A stretch of 64,000 bases of DNA from Paenibacillus apiarius (GTDB taxonomy: Bacteria; Bacillota; Bacilli; Paenibacillales; Paenibacillaceae). Shown piece by piece: positions 25,353-34,764 of this stretch. The notes under the pieces are model-generated. The model was given only the letters and a program-made list of their open reading frames with translations, searched no databases and was not told the origin of the DNA. Made by a program: the position numbers and the translations under genes. Location: contig NZ_JAFFHZ010000001.1 in assembly GCF_017052585.1 (NCBI RefSeq), positions 3,633,501 to 3,697,500 of the forward strand, given 5' to 3'. Positions within the stretch are counted from its first letter, which is position 1; each line of letters begins with the position of its first letter.

Positions 25353-26498
25353 ATGATGAATGTTCTTGTTGTCGACGACAATCAAACGAATGTCATGCTC
25401 ATTCGCGAAATCCTGCGCAAAGCAGGTTATAACGGGATTCAGACCGCTGCCTCTGCTCGTGAAATGTATAATGTCTTAGGTATGGAGGGTCCGCTCGGTC
25501 CCTTAAAGGTCCCTGATATCGACTTGATTCTATTAGATATGATGATGCCCGAAATAGACGGCTTGGAAGCCTGCCGCACGATTCAGCAGTATTCGGAGTT
25601 AAAAGATATTCCCATTATTATCGTCACCGCGATCGGTGATTCTCATATGCTGGCTGACGCGCTCGATGCCGGAGCGGTTGATTATGTGACGAAGCCGATC
25701 AACCGCATCGAGCTGTTGGCGCGCATCCGGTTGGCCTTGCGTTTGAAGCGCGAGAAGGATTGGCATAAAGAGCGCGATCGGCACATTCGCGAGGAGCTCC
25801 GGCTTGCCGCGAAAGTGCAGACATCGGTACTGACAGAGCCGTTCCATGACGATCGCATTACGATAGATGCGCTCTACCAGCCCTCTGAAGAGCTTGCGGG
25901 CGATCTATATGCATGGTTCCCGCTCGGTCAGGGCCGTTATGGCATCATCATTATCGATATGATGGGACATGGCGTCTCTTCGGCGCTGCTGTGCATGTTC
26001 ATTGCTTCCGTCCTTCGAGATGCGGTGATGCAGATCGAGCAGCCGGATCTTGTCCTGAAACGGTTGAATACGAAATTCCATCAGCTTCATATGAATGGGA
26101 ATTTAATGCTCTATTATATGACGGCGCTATATGTGGTCATCGATATGAACAAGCAATGCATTCAATATGCCAATGCGGGCCATCCGCCGGGAATCGTCAT
26201 GATGGAGGACGGCCACATGATCCTGCTTGAATCGACAGGGTATCCGGTCGGCATGTTCCCTGAGCTGGAAGTAGAGACGCATGAGGTGCCGTGCAAATCG
26301 CGTGCGCGCATGGCGCTGTACACGGACGGGCTGATGGAAGCGGCAGGACACAGCGTGGAATCAGCGATGAAACGGATTGCGCAGCTGCTGCAGCAAGAGT
26401 CTGAGTTTCAGTCCAAAGCGTGGAATGAGTTGTTTCATCCATCGTCTGACATCGACAGCAATGATGACAAATGTCTCATCTGGGTCGACGTTCATTGA
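25353..26498 (+). CDS. Response regulator-PP2C phosphatase (RsbY/RsbU-like)
   Basis: 381 residues: receiver domain 1-130 (VVDDNQTN, phospho-acceptor Asp62 in LILLDMMMPEIDG, Lys in YVTKPI), a helical linker, and a SpoIIE/PP2C domain with metal-binding aspartates in LAGDLYAW and IIIDMMGHGVSSAL and late blocks YANAGHPPG and LYTDGLMEA. By analogy to B. cereus RsbY, phosphorylation by the adjacent hybrid kinase would activate it to dephosphorylate the RsbV-like protein at 32165. A GGGAGG site precedes tandem ATG codons (25353, 25356). It is first in the stress-signalling locus, 22 bp before the kinase. Confidence 0.88.
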   Translation: MMNVLVVDDNQTNVMLIREILRKAGYNGIQTAASAREMYNVLGMEGPLGPLKVPDIDLILLDMMMPEIDGLEACRTIQQYSELKDIPIIIVTAIGDSHMLADALDAGAVDYVTKPINRIELLARIRLALRLKREKDWHKERDRHIREELRLAAKVQTSVLTEPFHDDRITIDALYQPSEELAGDLYAWFPLGQGRYGIIIIDMMGHGVSSALLCMFIASVLRDAVMQIEQPDLVLKRLNTKFHQLHMNGNLMLYYMTALYVVIDMNKQCIQYANAGHPPGIVMMEDGHMILLESTGYPVGMFPELEVETHEVPCKSRARMALYTDGLMEAAGHSVESAMKRIAQLLQQESEFQSKAWNELFHPSSDIDSNDDKCLIWVDVH

Positions 26499-26520
26499 TT
26501 AATAGAGGGAGGAACGGACG

Positions 26521-29500
26521 TTGAAGATACGAACGAAGCTAATACTCGGATTCGTCTTGTTCATGGTCATCATTTCTTCATTGGGTTCGGTGTCGTATGT
26601 ACGAATGAGCAGCTTGAAGCAAGATCTGGATCGCTTCTATTCGGACAATTTCCGCAAGGTCGAACTGGCTTTCAACGTGCGGGACGATGCGAACAACATC
26701 GCCCGCGGGCTCGTCACTGAGCTGTTGAATCCGGATTATGGCGCTCCTGACGGGCTGGATAAAATCGATGAGGAAAAGAAAACCCGCGAGAAGATTATGA
26801 ATTCGCTCGAGGAATTGGACGAGAAAATAGTGAGCCCGCAAGAGCGTCAATTGATGGATAAGGCCAAAGGAGATTGGAAACGATTCGACGAGTATGTGGT
26901 CCAAGCGGTGAATTTAAGTGAAGTCAACCGTTATGAGGAAGCGAACAAGCTCCGCAACAAGGTTGGCTTGGACTATCAGGAAAACTTGCAGAATAGCTTG
27001 AACGAATTAGCTAATTACCATGAAACGACAATCAATGAGCAAGTATTGAGCGCAACCGAAAACTATGAAAATGCCGTCAGTTGGACGCTCGGCATCATGG
27101 TGCTCGGACTCATTATTACTTGCGGCGTCATGCTGTGGGTTATTCCGGGCGTGATGCGGAATTTGAACACGATGTCGCTTATGGTGCGCAGTCTGGCCCG
27201 CGGCAGATTGCGGGTCATTCGCAAGCTCGAACCGCACACGAATGACGAAATCGGAGCAGTCATTCACGTGTTCAAACAGATGGCGGAAGACATCGAAGCG
27301 CGAAAGCTTAGCGAAGAGCAATACCGGAAATCGCAAGAGGAGGAAGCGTGGGTCGACGGCAATATTGCCCGCGTCACTGAGCTGCTCAACGGCGCCACGA
27401 CGCTCAGTCAAGCCGGCCAGACCTTCGTCAGCGAATTCGTGCCGACGCTCGGAGCGCAATACGGGACTTTGTTCATTCGCGATGAGTTGAAGAATCCGAA
27501 GCGATTCCAATTGTTCGGCACTTATGCCGCGAGCGACGACTTGGATGCGGAACGGCAATTCCTGATCGGGGAAGGCCTGAACGGGCAGTGCGCAGCCGAT
27601 GAGAATCCGATTATCGTTCGCGATATGAAGGATTGCTCGATACGGATACAATCGGGAATATGCCAATCGCAACCGATTGAGCTGATTCTATATCCAATTA
27701 AGTTCGAACGCCGTGTTATCGGGGTGCTGGAGCTTGCCTCCCTGCAGTCGATGACTGACCTGCAATATCGATTGTTGGAACAGTTGGCGACGAATCTGGG
27801 TGTCATTATCCATACGATTAACGGCCGCTTGCGTGTCGAGGAGCTGCTGCGCGAATCGCAAGCGCTAACCGAAGAACTGCAATGCCAATCGGAAGAGCTC
27901 ATGACGCAGCAAGAAGAGATGCGCCGTTCGAACGAGCATCTGGAATCACAGAAAGAAGCGTTGAAGCGTTCGGAGGAAGTGCTGCAGCGCCAGCAGGAGG
28001 AATTGGAGCATTATAATACAGAGCTCATTGCCAAGACGCGCGCGCTGGAAGAACAGATGCTGGCGACCCAAGAGAAGAATGAAGAACTCGAACGCACGCG
28101 CACGACACTGGAGCGTCAAACGCTGCAGCTGGCTCTGGCATCGAAGTACAAGTCCGAGTTTTTGGCCAATATGTCGCATGAGCTGCGCACGCCGCTCAAC
28201 AGCCTGCTGGTGCTGTCACAGCTCTTATCCGAAAACAAAGAGGGCAACTTGCAGGAGAAACAGGTGGAATACGCGCGCACCATTCACATGTCAGGTTCGG
28301 ATCTGCTGAAAATGATCGATGAAATATTGGATCTGTCCAAAATCGATGCCGGCAAAATGAAACTGAATTTTGAAGAGGTCTATTTGGGTGAGTTGGCCTC
28401 CTTTATGCACGACAGCTTTGCCACGATAGCGGCCCAGAAGGGGCTCCGCTTTGAAGTGAGCATCGAGGACGGCTTGCCGGACAGCTTCATAACGGATGGG
28501 CACCGCGTGAAGCAAGTCGTGCGTAACTTGCTGGGGAACGCCTTTAAGTTTACGAACGAAGGCAAGGTGAAGCTGGACATTGCGGCGGCGCCGGCAGAGG
28601 AACTGGCTGCTCATTTCAGGGTGGCAGGCGGAGACTATCTCGCCTTGCGCGTAACGGATACCGGCATTGGCATTGCGAAGGATAAGCAGGCGCTCATCTT
28701 CGAGGCATTCCAGCAACTGGACGGCACGACAAGCCGGAAATACGGCGGTGCCGGCTTGGGCTTGTCTATCAGTCGCGAGCTTGCGCGGCTGCTGGGCGGC
28801 AGGCTGCATGTCGAAAGCCGCGAGGACGAGGGCAGCACATTCACCTTCTATATTCCGCTCAAGCATGCGAATCAAGCAGCCGCCGAAGCCGGTGCCCCGC
28901 CTCTGGCGGACCCGGCAGCGAAGCAGGGCCCGGATGGGCCGTTGGCACTGCCGCAGGGGCAGCATGCGGATGAGCAGGAGGCCGCGCAGGGCAAATCAGC
29001 CAAGAAGCGCGTTTCCCGTCATGGCGGCGATTCGCAGGAGCTTCGCAAGGCATGGGATGAAGCGATGAAGCAGGAAGCTGCTGCCGCCATTGAGAGTGAA
29101 TCGATCCGATCCTGGCCATTTGAACGCATGCGGAGATTGCTCATCGTGGAGGATGACGGTCCGCAGCGGCAATCGCTCATTGCCTTGATTGAAGGTGTCG
29201 ACGTGTCAGTGACCGCCGTATCGACGGGGAGCGAGGCGCTGAAGCAATTATCGGAGCGCAAATTTGACGGCATGGTGCTTGATTTGCTTCTTCCGGATAT
29301 GACCGGCTTCGAGCTTATGGATCGCATTAGCCGCAATCCGCAGCATAGACGTGTTCCTATCATTATTTATACGGGCAAGTCGCTGGATGAGAAGGAAGAG
29401 ACGGAGCTGAAGAAACGCGCTCAGAGCATCATCATTAAAGACGTCAAGTCGGCAGAGCGTCTGCTGCAAGAGACGATGCTGCTGTTGAACCGAATCGATG

Positions 29501-29931
29501 CGAACGACGCCGATGAAGAAGCGGACAGATCTGGACATTCGTCCACTGACGAGCTGTTGGCGGGCAAACGCGTGCTGCTGGTCGATGATGATGTCCGCAA
29601 CGTATTTGCGCTGTCAAGCGCGCTAGAGCAATACGATATGGATATCGTGTATGCGGAAAATGGGCGCGAAGCACTCGAAGCGTTGGACAAGCATACCGAT
29701 TTTGATCTTATTTTGATGGATATGATGATGCCGGAAATGGACGGCTATGAGGCAATGCGCCGGATTCGGGAAATGCCGCAGCATGAGAAGCTGCCGATTA
29801 TCGCGCTTACGGCGAAGGCGATGAAGGAAGACCGCAACAAATGCATTGAAGCCGGAGCATCAGATTACGTAAGCAAACCGTTCCAAACGGAGCAGCTGCT
29901 TTCGCTCATGCGCGTCTGGCTGTATAAATAA
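26521..29931 (+). CDS. Large membrane hybrid sensor histidine kinase (RsbK-like)
   Basis: 1136 residues from a TTG eight bases after GAGGGAGG. Order: membrane helix (about 7-24), an extracellular four-helix region (25-185), second membrane helix (about 187-210), HAMP, GAF (about 290-430), a long coiled coil (440-540), HisKA with His553 in NMSHELRTPLNS, ATPase domain (NLLGNAFKFTN, DTGIGIAKD, GGAGLGLSIS), then two receivers with Asp921 (VLDLLLPDMTG) and Asp1067 (ILMDMMMPEMDG). A low-complexity linker separates the ATPase and receiver 1. Architecture and neighbours match RsbK of B. cereus, which senses stress and phosphorylates RsbY; the second receiver and the linker look like elaborations. Confidence 0.88.
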   Translation: MKIRTKLILGFVLFMVIISSLGSVSYVRMSSLKQDLDRFYSDNFRKVELAFNVRDDANNIARGLVTELLNPDYGAPDGLDKIDEEKKTREKIMNSLEELDEKIVSPQERQLMDKAKGDWKRFDEYVVQAVNLSEVNRYEEANKLRNKVGLDYQENLQNSLNELANYHETTINEQVLSATENYENAVSWTLGIMVLGLIITCGVMLWVIPGVMRNLNTMSLMVRSLARGRLRVIRKLEPHTNDEIGAVIHVFKQMAEDIEARKLSEEQYRKSQEEEAWVDGNIARVTELLNGATTLSQAGQTFVSEFVPTLGAQYGTLFIRDELKNPKRFQLFGTYAASDDLDAERQFLIGEGLNGQCAADENPIIVRDMKDCSIRIQSGICQSQPIELILYPIKFERRVIGVLELASLQSMTDLQYRLLEQLATNLGVIIHTINGRLRVEELLRESQALTEELQCQSEELMTQQEEMRRSNEHLESQKEALKRSEEVLQRQQEELEHYNTELIAKTRALEEQMLATQEKNEELERTRTTLERQTLQLALASKYKSEFLANMSHELRTPLNSLLVLSQLLSENKEGNLQEKQVEYARTIHMSGSDLLKMIDEILDLSKIDAGKMKLNFEEVYLGELASFMHDSFATIAAQKGLRFEVSIEDGLPDSFITDGHRVKQVVRNLLGNAFKFTNEGKVKLDIAAAPAEELAAHFRVAGGDYLALRVTDTGIGIAKDKQALIFEAFQQLDGTTSRKYGGAGLGLSISRELARLLGGRLHVESREDEGSTFTFYIPLKHANQAAAEAGAPPLADPAAKQGPDGPLALPQGQHADEQEAAQGKSAKKRVSRHGGDSQELRKAWDEAMKQEAAAAIESESIRSWPFERMRRLLIVEDDGPQRQSLIALIEGVDVSVTAVSTGSEALKQLSERKFDGMVLDLLLPDMTGFELMDRISRNPQHRRVPIIIYTGKSLDEKEETELKKRAQSIIIKDVKSAERLLQETMLLLNRIDANDADEEADRSGHSSTDELLAGKRVLLVDDDVRNVFALSSALEQYDMDIVYAENGREALEALDKHTDFDLILMDMMMPEMDGYEAMRRIREMPQHEKLPIIALTAKAMKEDRNKCIEAGASDYVSKPFQTEQLLSLMRVWLYK

Positions 29932-29973
29932 AACGCTTGATTACTAATTGAGATGAAGGAGCAAGGGATTGAC

Positions 29974-30840
29974 ATGAACGGACACGGCCTCGGTTTGCAC
30001 GATGACAAGAGACGGCCCCAAGACACCGACCGAGAACGAATTGAAATCGAACTGTTACTTGAAGGGGTTTTTCGGGTATATGGTTATGACTTCCGAGATT
30101 ATGCTTATCCTTCGCTCAAAAGACGAATTTGGCATCAAGTGTTCTTCGAGCAAGTAGAGACGATATCGGAGCTGCAAAGCCGCGTCTTGCACGAACGGGA
30201 CTGCTTGCAGCGGCTCGTCCACAGCTTATCGATTCCGGTGACGGAAATGTTCCGTGATCCATCTATGTTTAAGGCTTTCCGCGAGCAGGTTGTCCCGTTG
30301 CTGCGCACGTATCCGTACATTCGGATTTGGCACGCGGGATGCTCGACCGGGGAAGAAGTGTATTCGATGGCGATTTTGCTGCATGAAGAGGGCTTGTATG
30401 AAAAAGCCAGACTATATGCGACAGATATGAATTCGCGCTCGCTGCACCAGGCAAAAGAAGGCATCTGCCCGTTGGACAAAATGAAGCTGTACACGAAAAA
30501 CTATATGGAAGCGGGAGGAACGAGCTCGTTCTCGGAGTACTACACCGCTTCCGGCGATGGAGTGGTTATCCATCCTTACTTGCGCAAAAACATCATTTTT
30601 GCCGAGCATAACTTGGCGACAGATCGTTCTTTTAATGAATTTAACGTGATTCTGTGCCGGAATGTCATGATTTACTTTAATGAACCGTTACGCAATCGCG
30701 TGCATCAACTATTCTACGAAAGCCTGGCTCCGCTTGGCGTGCTCATTGTCGGTTCGAAGGAATCCCTGCACTTCACCGAACGTGAAGCTCAGTATGAGGA
30801 AGTGGACCGGAACGAGAAGATTTATCGCAAAATACGGTAG
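29974..30840 (+). CDS. CheR-type SAM-dependent methyltransferase (RsbM-like)
   Basis: 288 residues; the ATG at 29974 is preferred to 29953, which has no ribosome-binding site. An N-terminal helical domain ([16 protein letters not shown]) and a SAM-binding core ([45 protein letters not shown]) define CheR. No chemotaxis genes are present; instead it follows a hybrid kinase, as RsbM follows RsbK in B. cereus, where glutamate methylation of the kinase restrains sigma-B. The same role is inferred here. Confidence 0.86.
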   Translation: MNGHGLGLHDDKRRPQDTDRERIEIELLLEGVFRVYGYDFRDYAYPSLKRRIWHQVFFEQVETISELQSRVLHERDCLQRLVHSLSIPVTEMFRDPSMFKAFREQVVPLLRTYPYIRIWHAGCSTGEEVYSMAILLHEEGLYEKARLYATDMNSRSLHQAKEGICPLDKMKLYTKNYMEAGGTSSFSEYYTASGDGVVIHPYLRKNIIFAEHNLATDRSFNEFNVILCRNVMIYFNEPLRNRVHQLFYESLAPLGVLIVGSKESLHFTEREAQYEEVDRNEKIYRKIR

Positions 30841-30851
30841 GAGGTATTGTC

Positions 30852-32066
30852 ATGGCTACTTTGGAGCCGATAAATATCCTGCTCGTCGATGACCGACCAG
30901 AGAACTTGTTAGCGCTCGAAGCTGTATTATCCGAGGAGAGCTACCGTTTAGTGAAAGCAACCTCCGGTGAAGAGGCTCTGCGGCATCTGATGAAAGAAGA
31001 GTTCGCAGTCATCGTGCTTGACGTTCAAATGCCAGGGATGGACGGAATTGAAACGGCAAAGTGGATTAAGGCGCGCGACAAAACAAAAAATATTCCGATT
31101 ATTTTCGTGTCCGCCAACTATAAGGAAACGGAGCATCTGTTCGCTGGTTATTCTGCCGGCGGCGTGGATTATATGGTCAAGCCTTTTGTCCCGCATATTC
31201 TGAAATCGAAGATTCATAGCTTTGTCGGCATGTTTCAGGCGCAAAAAAGGCTGCAGGCCCAAAAGATGCTGCTTCATCAGAAGACGCATGAGCTGGAGCG
31301 CATGAACCGGGAACTGGCGGCTGCCAAAGAAGCGGCGGAACGGGCCGCCTTGGCGCGCACTCAATTTCTGGCCATAATGAGCCATGAAATCCGCACGCCG
31401 ATGAATGGGGTTTTGGGCATGGTGGACCTGCTGCTTGATACGGAATTGTCGCCGGATCAAGCCAATTACGCTGAATTGATTCGCAAAAGCGCAGACTCGC
31501 TCATAAGAACGATCAATAATATTTTGGATTTCACCAAGATGGAGTCCGGCAAGCTGGAGCTGGAGGAATTCCCGTTCGATTGCTCTGCCTTGGTAACGGA
31601 AGTATATGAATTATTTACAGCCGAAGCGGGAAAACGGGATTTGAAGCTTGCTTATTCGTTGGATCCGGATGTGCCAAACTGCCTGTATGGCGATATGCTG
31701 CGTTTGCGGCAGGTTCTCATTAATCTTGTGGGGAATGCCGTGAAATTTACGGATGCGGGTAAAGTAAACATTCATATTTCTGTCTTGCAATCGCTGCGGA
31801 ATGGCAACGACGAGCTGCATCAGATTCAGTTCGAGGTAAAAGATACGGGGATCGGCATTCCAATTGATAAAATGGGCGGGTTATTTCAGCCCTTCGCACA
31901 GCTGGATTCCTCCATGAACCGGAAATATGGCGGCAGCGGGTTGGGGCTTGCGATTTGCAAATCGCTTGTTCAGTTAATGGATGGCGACATCCGCACCTTG
32001 CCGATAGAGGAAGGCGCATTGTTTGTTTTTGATGTCTGGCTGCGGGACTGCAATAATCAAAATTAG
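30852..32066 (+). CDS. Cytosolic receiver-histidine kinase hybrid
   Basis: 404 residues: receiver (Asp57 in [12 protein letters not shown], Lys in YMVKPF), coiled-coil linker, HisKA with His178 in [13 protein letters not shown], and an ATPase domain ([33 protein letters not shown]). No membrane segment. TAGGAGG precedes the ATG. A kinase with an N-terminal receiver can be input for the large kinase or a branch of the phosphorelay. It is extra compared with the B. cereus sigB locus as I recall it. Confidence 0.88.
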   Translation: MATLEPINILLVDDRPENLLALEAVLSEESYRLVKATSGEEALRHLMKEEFAVIVLDVQMPGMDGIETAKWIKARDKTKNIPIIFVSANYKETEHLFAGYSAGGVDYMVKPFVPHILKSKIHSFVGMFQAQKRLQAQKMLLHQKTHELERMNRELAAAKEAAERAALARTQFLAIMSHEIRTPMNGVLGMVDLLLDTELSPDQANYAELIRKSADSLIRTINNILDFTKMESGKLELEEFPFDCSALVTEVYELFTAEAGKRDLKLAYSLDPDVPNCLYGDMLRLRQVLINLVGNAVKFTDAGKVNIHISVLQSLRNGNDELHQIQFEVKDTGIGIPIDKMGGLFQPFAQLDSSMNRKYGGSGLGLAICKSLVQLMDGDIRTLPIEEGALFVFDVWLRDCNNQN

Positions 32067-32164
32067 CGAGAGTGCGCGTTACAAACGTATAAATAGGTGT
32101 TTCGCGCGAATCGTTTAAGGTTATTTACCTATAAGCATCATACCTACAAATAGGAGAGGAAAAT

Positions 32165-32485
32165 ATGAGCGGAAATAAATTTTCAGTAATGACACAACAA
32201 GATAACGATAAAGTGGTTGTACACTTGCATGGTGATTTGGATCTGGCGGCAGCTAAAGAATTCCGCGCATTGATGGGGCCTATCGTTGAAGATGCAGCCA
32301 TTGATTTGGAGCTTGATTTAGAGCGGCTTACCTATATTGACAGCACAGGGATCGGCATTTTGATATCGATTTTGAAGATGCGTCATGAACAGCAGGCCTC
32401 GTTTGCGATTGCGAACGTGCCGCCGCATGTGCAGAAGCTGTTCGACATGACGGGAATTTCGAAGTTTTTGACTCCGAACGTTTAA
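32165..32485 (+). CDS. rsbV: Anti-sigma factor antagonist (RsbV-like STAS protein)
   Basis: 106 residues, STAS domain with phosphorylation site Ser60 in TYIDSTGIGIL. Dephosphorylated protein binds the RsbW-like kinase and frees sigma-B. The AATAGGAGAGG site is strong. The 98-bp gap upstream is AT-rich; I could not find a convincing GTTTAA/GGGTAT sigma-B promoter there. Confidence 0.9.
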   Translation: MSGNKFSVMTQQDNDKVVVHLHGDLDLAAAKEFRALMGPIVEDAAIDLELDLERLTYIDSTGIGILISILKMRHEQQASFAIANVPPHVQKLFDMTGISKFLTPNV

Positions 32486-32515
32486 ATCTAACACATTTAC
32501 GAAAGGGAATGAATC

Positions 32516-32974
32516 ATGGATAAGGAAAGAGCGCTGAAACGTGTTAAACTAGCATTGCCTGCCCAAGCCGAATACGTTGAATTGGCCCGTCTTGCATTGT
32601 ATGGCATTGCGAGCCGCATCGGATTTTCTTATGAAGAGATTGAAGATATGAAGGTCGCCATTTCAGAGGCGTGCAATAACGCGGTGCTGTATGCTTATGA
32701 TTCTCCGGGCGGAATGGTCGAAATCATATTTGAAGTGAGCGGGGATGAAATCGGAATCGTCATTCAGGATGAAGGCAGCAGCTTTGACGCAGAACGCAAG
32801 ACGAGCGGATTGGCTGGCTGGCACGAGAAGACTCTTGATGAAGTTCAAGCAGGCGGGCTGGGGTTTTATTTAATGCAAGCCTTGATGGATGAGGTGGAAG
32901 TCAAGAGCATGGAAGGACGCGGTACCGTTGTCAAGATGAAAAAACGATTGCAATCAAGCGGAGAGCTTGTATGA
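32516..32974 (+). CDS. rsbW: Serine kinase/anti-sigma factor (RsbW-like)
   Basis: 152 residues of the GHKL ATPase type: N box ISEACNNAVLYAY, G1 box IVIQDEGSSFD, and GGLGFYLMQALMDEV. It would bind and inhibit the sigma factor encoded next, or phosphorylate the RsbV-like protein. It follows rsbV by 30 bp and overlaps the sigma gene by four bases. Confidence 0.9.
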   Translation: MDKERALKRVKLALPAQAEYVELARLALYGIASRIGFSYEEIEDMKVAISEACNNAVLYAYDSPGGMVEIIFEVSGDEIGIVIQDEGSSFDAERKTSGLAGWHEKTLDEVQAGGLGFYLMQALMDEVEVKSMEGRGTVVKMKKRLQSSGELV

Positions 32975-33741
32975 GGGCTGAATCTCATGGCGCAATGGAA
33001 CATGCCAATGAACTCATTCATCAATATCAAGCAACGAAAGACAACGATATCGCCACCATCCTAATCAAGAAGTACGAGCCCATGATCAAAATGGCAGCCG
33101 GCAAGATTTCACGTAACCGCCCCGACTTGTTCGAGGATTTGATGCAGGTCGGCAATATGGCGCTGATCCGCTTGCTGCAGCAATTTGACAGCTCTTTGGG
33201 TGTGCCGTTCGAAGCGTATGCGATGAAAAGCATGATCGGCCATATGAAAAATTTCCTGCGGGATAAATCATGGTATATTCAAGTGCCGCGCCGGATTAAG
33301 GAAAAAGGAGCGCTCGTCCAGCAAACGATCGATGAGTTGACCGTCAGGTTGGAACGTTCACCGAACGTCGAAGAAATCGCGGCGAAGCTCGAGCTCTCCG
33401 TAGAAGAAACGGTCGAAGTGTTGGCTGGACGCGAATGCTATCACTATGTTTCTTTGGATACGCCGTTGTCTCAAGACGAGAGCGCGGCAACGTTAGGTGA
33501 ACTCATCAGTTCGGATACGGATGATTATAAAGCGGTGGAGCGCAAGATGGACTTGGCCGAAGCCATGAAAGCGTTGAAGCGGGAGGAACAGCAGGTGCTG
33601 TCATTGGTTTTTGATGAAGGTTTGTCGCAGCGTGCCGCAGCGGATCTTCTGGGTGTATCGCAAATGAGCGTGTCCCGCATACAGCGGCGGGCGACTGATA
33701 AATTAAAGCAGATTCTCACTTCACAAGACCATAAGCAATGA
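32971..33741 (+). CDS. sigB: Sigma-70 family factor, SigB/SigF subgroup
   Basis: 256 residues with region 2 (LMQVGNMALIRLLQQFD, VPFEAYAMKSMIGHMKNFLRD), region 3 and region 4 (EEQQVLSLVFDEGLSQRAAADLLGVSQMSVSRIQRR, split helix-turn-helix). The ATG overlaps the rsbW stop. SigB is favoured over SigF because the locus carries an RsbU/Y phosphatase and sensor kinases rather than spoIIA-type context. It directs the general stress response. Confidence 0.82.
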   Translation: MRAESHGAMEHANELIHQYQATKDNDIATILIKKYEPMIKMAAGKISRNRPDLFEDLMQVGNMALIRLLQQFDSSLGVPFEAYAMKSMIGHMKNFLRDKSWYIQVPRRIKEKGALVQQTIDELTVRLERSPNVEEIAAKLELSVEETVEVLAGRECYHYVSLDTPLSQDESAATLGELISSDTDDYKAVERKMDLAEAMKALKREEQQVLSLVFDEGLSQRAAADLLGVSQMSVSRIQRRATDKLKQILTSQDHKQ

Positions 33742-33774
33742 AAAGAGCCTGACATCCAGATTCATGTCAGGCTC
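33741..33774 (-). terminator. Terminator of the frameshifted minus-strand gene, probably bidirectional
   Basis: A 10-bp perfect stem (33745-33754 with 33765-33774) is followed on the minus strand by TTTT. It lies directly after the stop codon (33783-33785) of the reconstructed gene and after the sigma gene on the other strand. Confidence 0.8.
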
Positions 33775-33782
33775 ATTGCATG

Positions 33783-34257
33783 TTACTGCAGCGGATCGGG
33801 AAGCATCCCGTCTTTTATTAACGGGGCATTCGTCTGTATCTGCTTCCGGTCTTCGTCGAGATGCTTGACTGCCTGTTCATTCGACGCCATCGTGTTCAGC
33901 GCGGCGGCCAGGACTCTCTGCCGCTGCTGCCGCTTCTTGACATCCGATGCCAAGCTCGCTCGCTAACTTGGCGCACAGCGCTTGCAAAATGTCGGCCGCC
34001 TTGCGCTCCATAAATGAAGGTACGGGATGAAGACCTGAAAAGCCGGCGTTAACCGTATCGATACGCAAATCCCCGTTGGGGAGCTTGTGGGCCGGGACTG
34101 TAAACATGTGGCTGGCTCGGTCTTTATCCAACTGTTCGTTGACGAGTCCCAACACGAATACGACTTGTTCACTGCACTGTATACCGGTAAAGCCGTGCTG
34201 CAAAAACACTTTGCGCACGGCTTCAGCCTGAGCGGAAACAGGGGGTATGGATGTCAT
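33783..34257 (-). pseudogene. Unknown gene disrupted by a 4-bp tandem duplication frameshift
   Basis: The intact frame runs from 34257 to a premature TGA at 33877-33879 (126 aa, ending in an Ala-rich, low-quality tail). After the TCGCTCGC tandem at 33956-33963 another frame continues with protein-like sequence (VKKRQQRQRVLAAALNTM, NEQAVKHLDEDRKQ, LIKDGMLPDPLQ) to a stop at 33783-33785, just before the terminator. Removing one 4-bp unit gives a single protein of about 156 residues. N-terminal part: FVLGLVNEQLDKDRASHMFTV. Family not recognised. A sequencing error, a real mutation or a phase-variable switch are all possible. Confidence 0.65.
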
Positions 34258-34270
34258 AGAATCCCTCCCG

Positions 34271-34651
34271 TTATTCTTCTTTCAACTGGGCTGCTACTTC
34301 TTCTGCAACATCGGCGGATGCTTCTTTCAATTCATTCGCGGTGCTGGCTACTGAATCTTTAACGCTGGCAGCCAGCTGCTGAGATGCGTCCTTCACGCCG
34401 CTTACGACGGCTTCAGCTTTTGCTCCGACCGTTTTCACGACTTCTGATGTGCGAGTTCCGAGGTCGCAAGCGATTTCTTTTGTTTTGCCGCCTACGATCT
34501 GGGCTTTATCGTTCAACTCCGAACGCAATTCACGACCTGATTTGGGAGCAAGCAGCAAAGCGGCCGCCGCGCCGAGAAGACCGCCGACGACAAGACCTTT
34601 TACGAATGTTCCACCTGCGCAATTGTTATGGTTTTCTGTATTTTGACTCAT
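34271..34651 (-). CDS. YtxH domain-containing protein
   Basis: 126 residues from the ATG at 34651, six bases after AAAGGAGAG. An N-terminal membrane helix (FVKGLVVGGLLGAAAALLLAPKSGRELR) carries the YtxH signature LLxAPxSGxExR, followed by a long amphipathic helix rich in Ala, Lys, Glu and Val. Bacillus YtxH is a general-stress protein; the neighbouring sigB locus fits such control. It lies 13 bp upstream of the frameshifted gene and probably shares its transcript. Confidence 0.85.
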   Translation of the reverse strand: MSQNTENHNNCAGGTFVKGLVVGGLLGAAAALLLAPKSGRELRSELNDKAQIVGGKTKEIACDLGTRTSEVVKTVGAKAEAVVSGVKDASQQLAASVKDSVASTANELKEASADVAEEVAAQLKEE

Positions 34652-34764
34652 GACCATCTCTCCTTTTAATCTAGTTCTAAATTTTGCTTTAAGGAGGATT
34701 ACACTTATTTATGCAATTTGAAACAGCATGGTGTCGAATTCCGAGCTTCATGCTGCAATCATTG

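Noticed and set aside
32070..32164. Possible sigma-B promoter upstream of rsbV (GTTTAA near 32112)
   Set aside because: No GGGTAT-like -10 element at 12-15 bp spacing; too weak to call, although autoregulation is common in this family.
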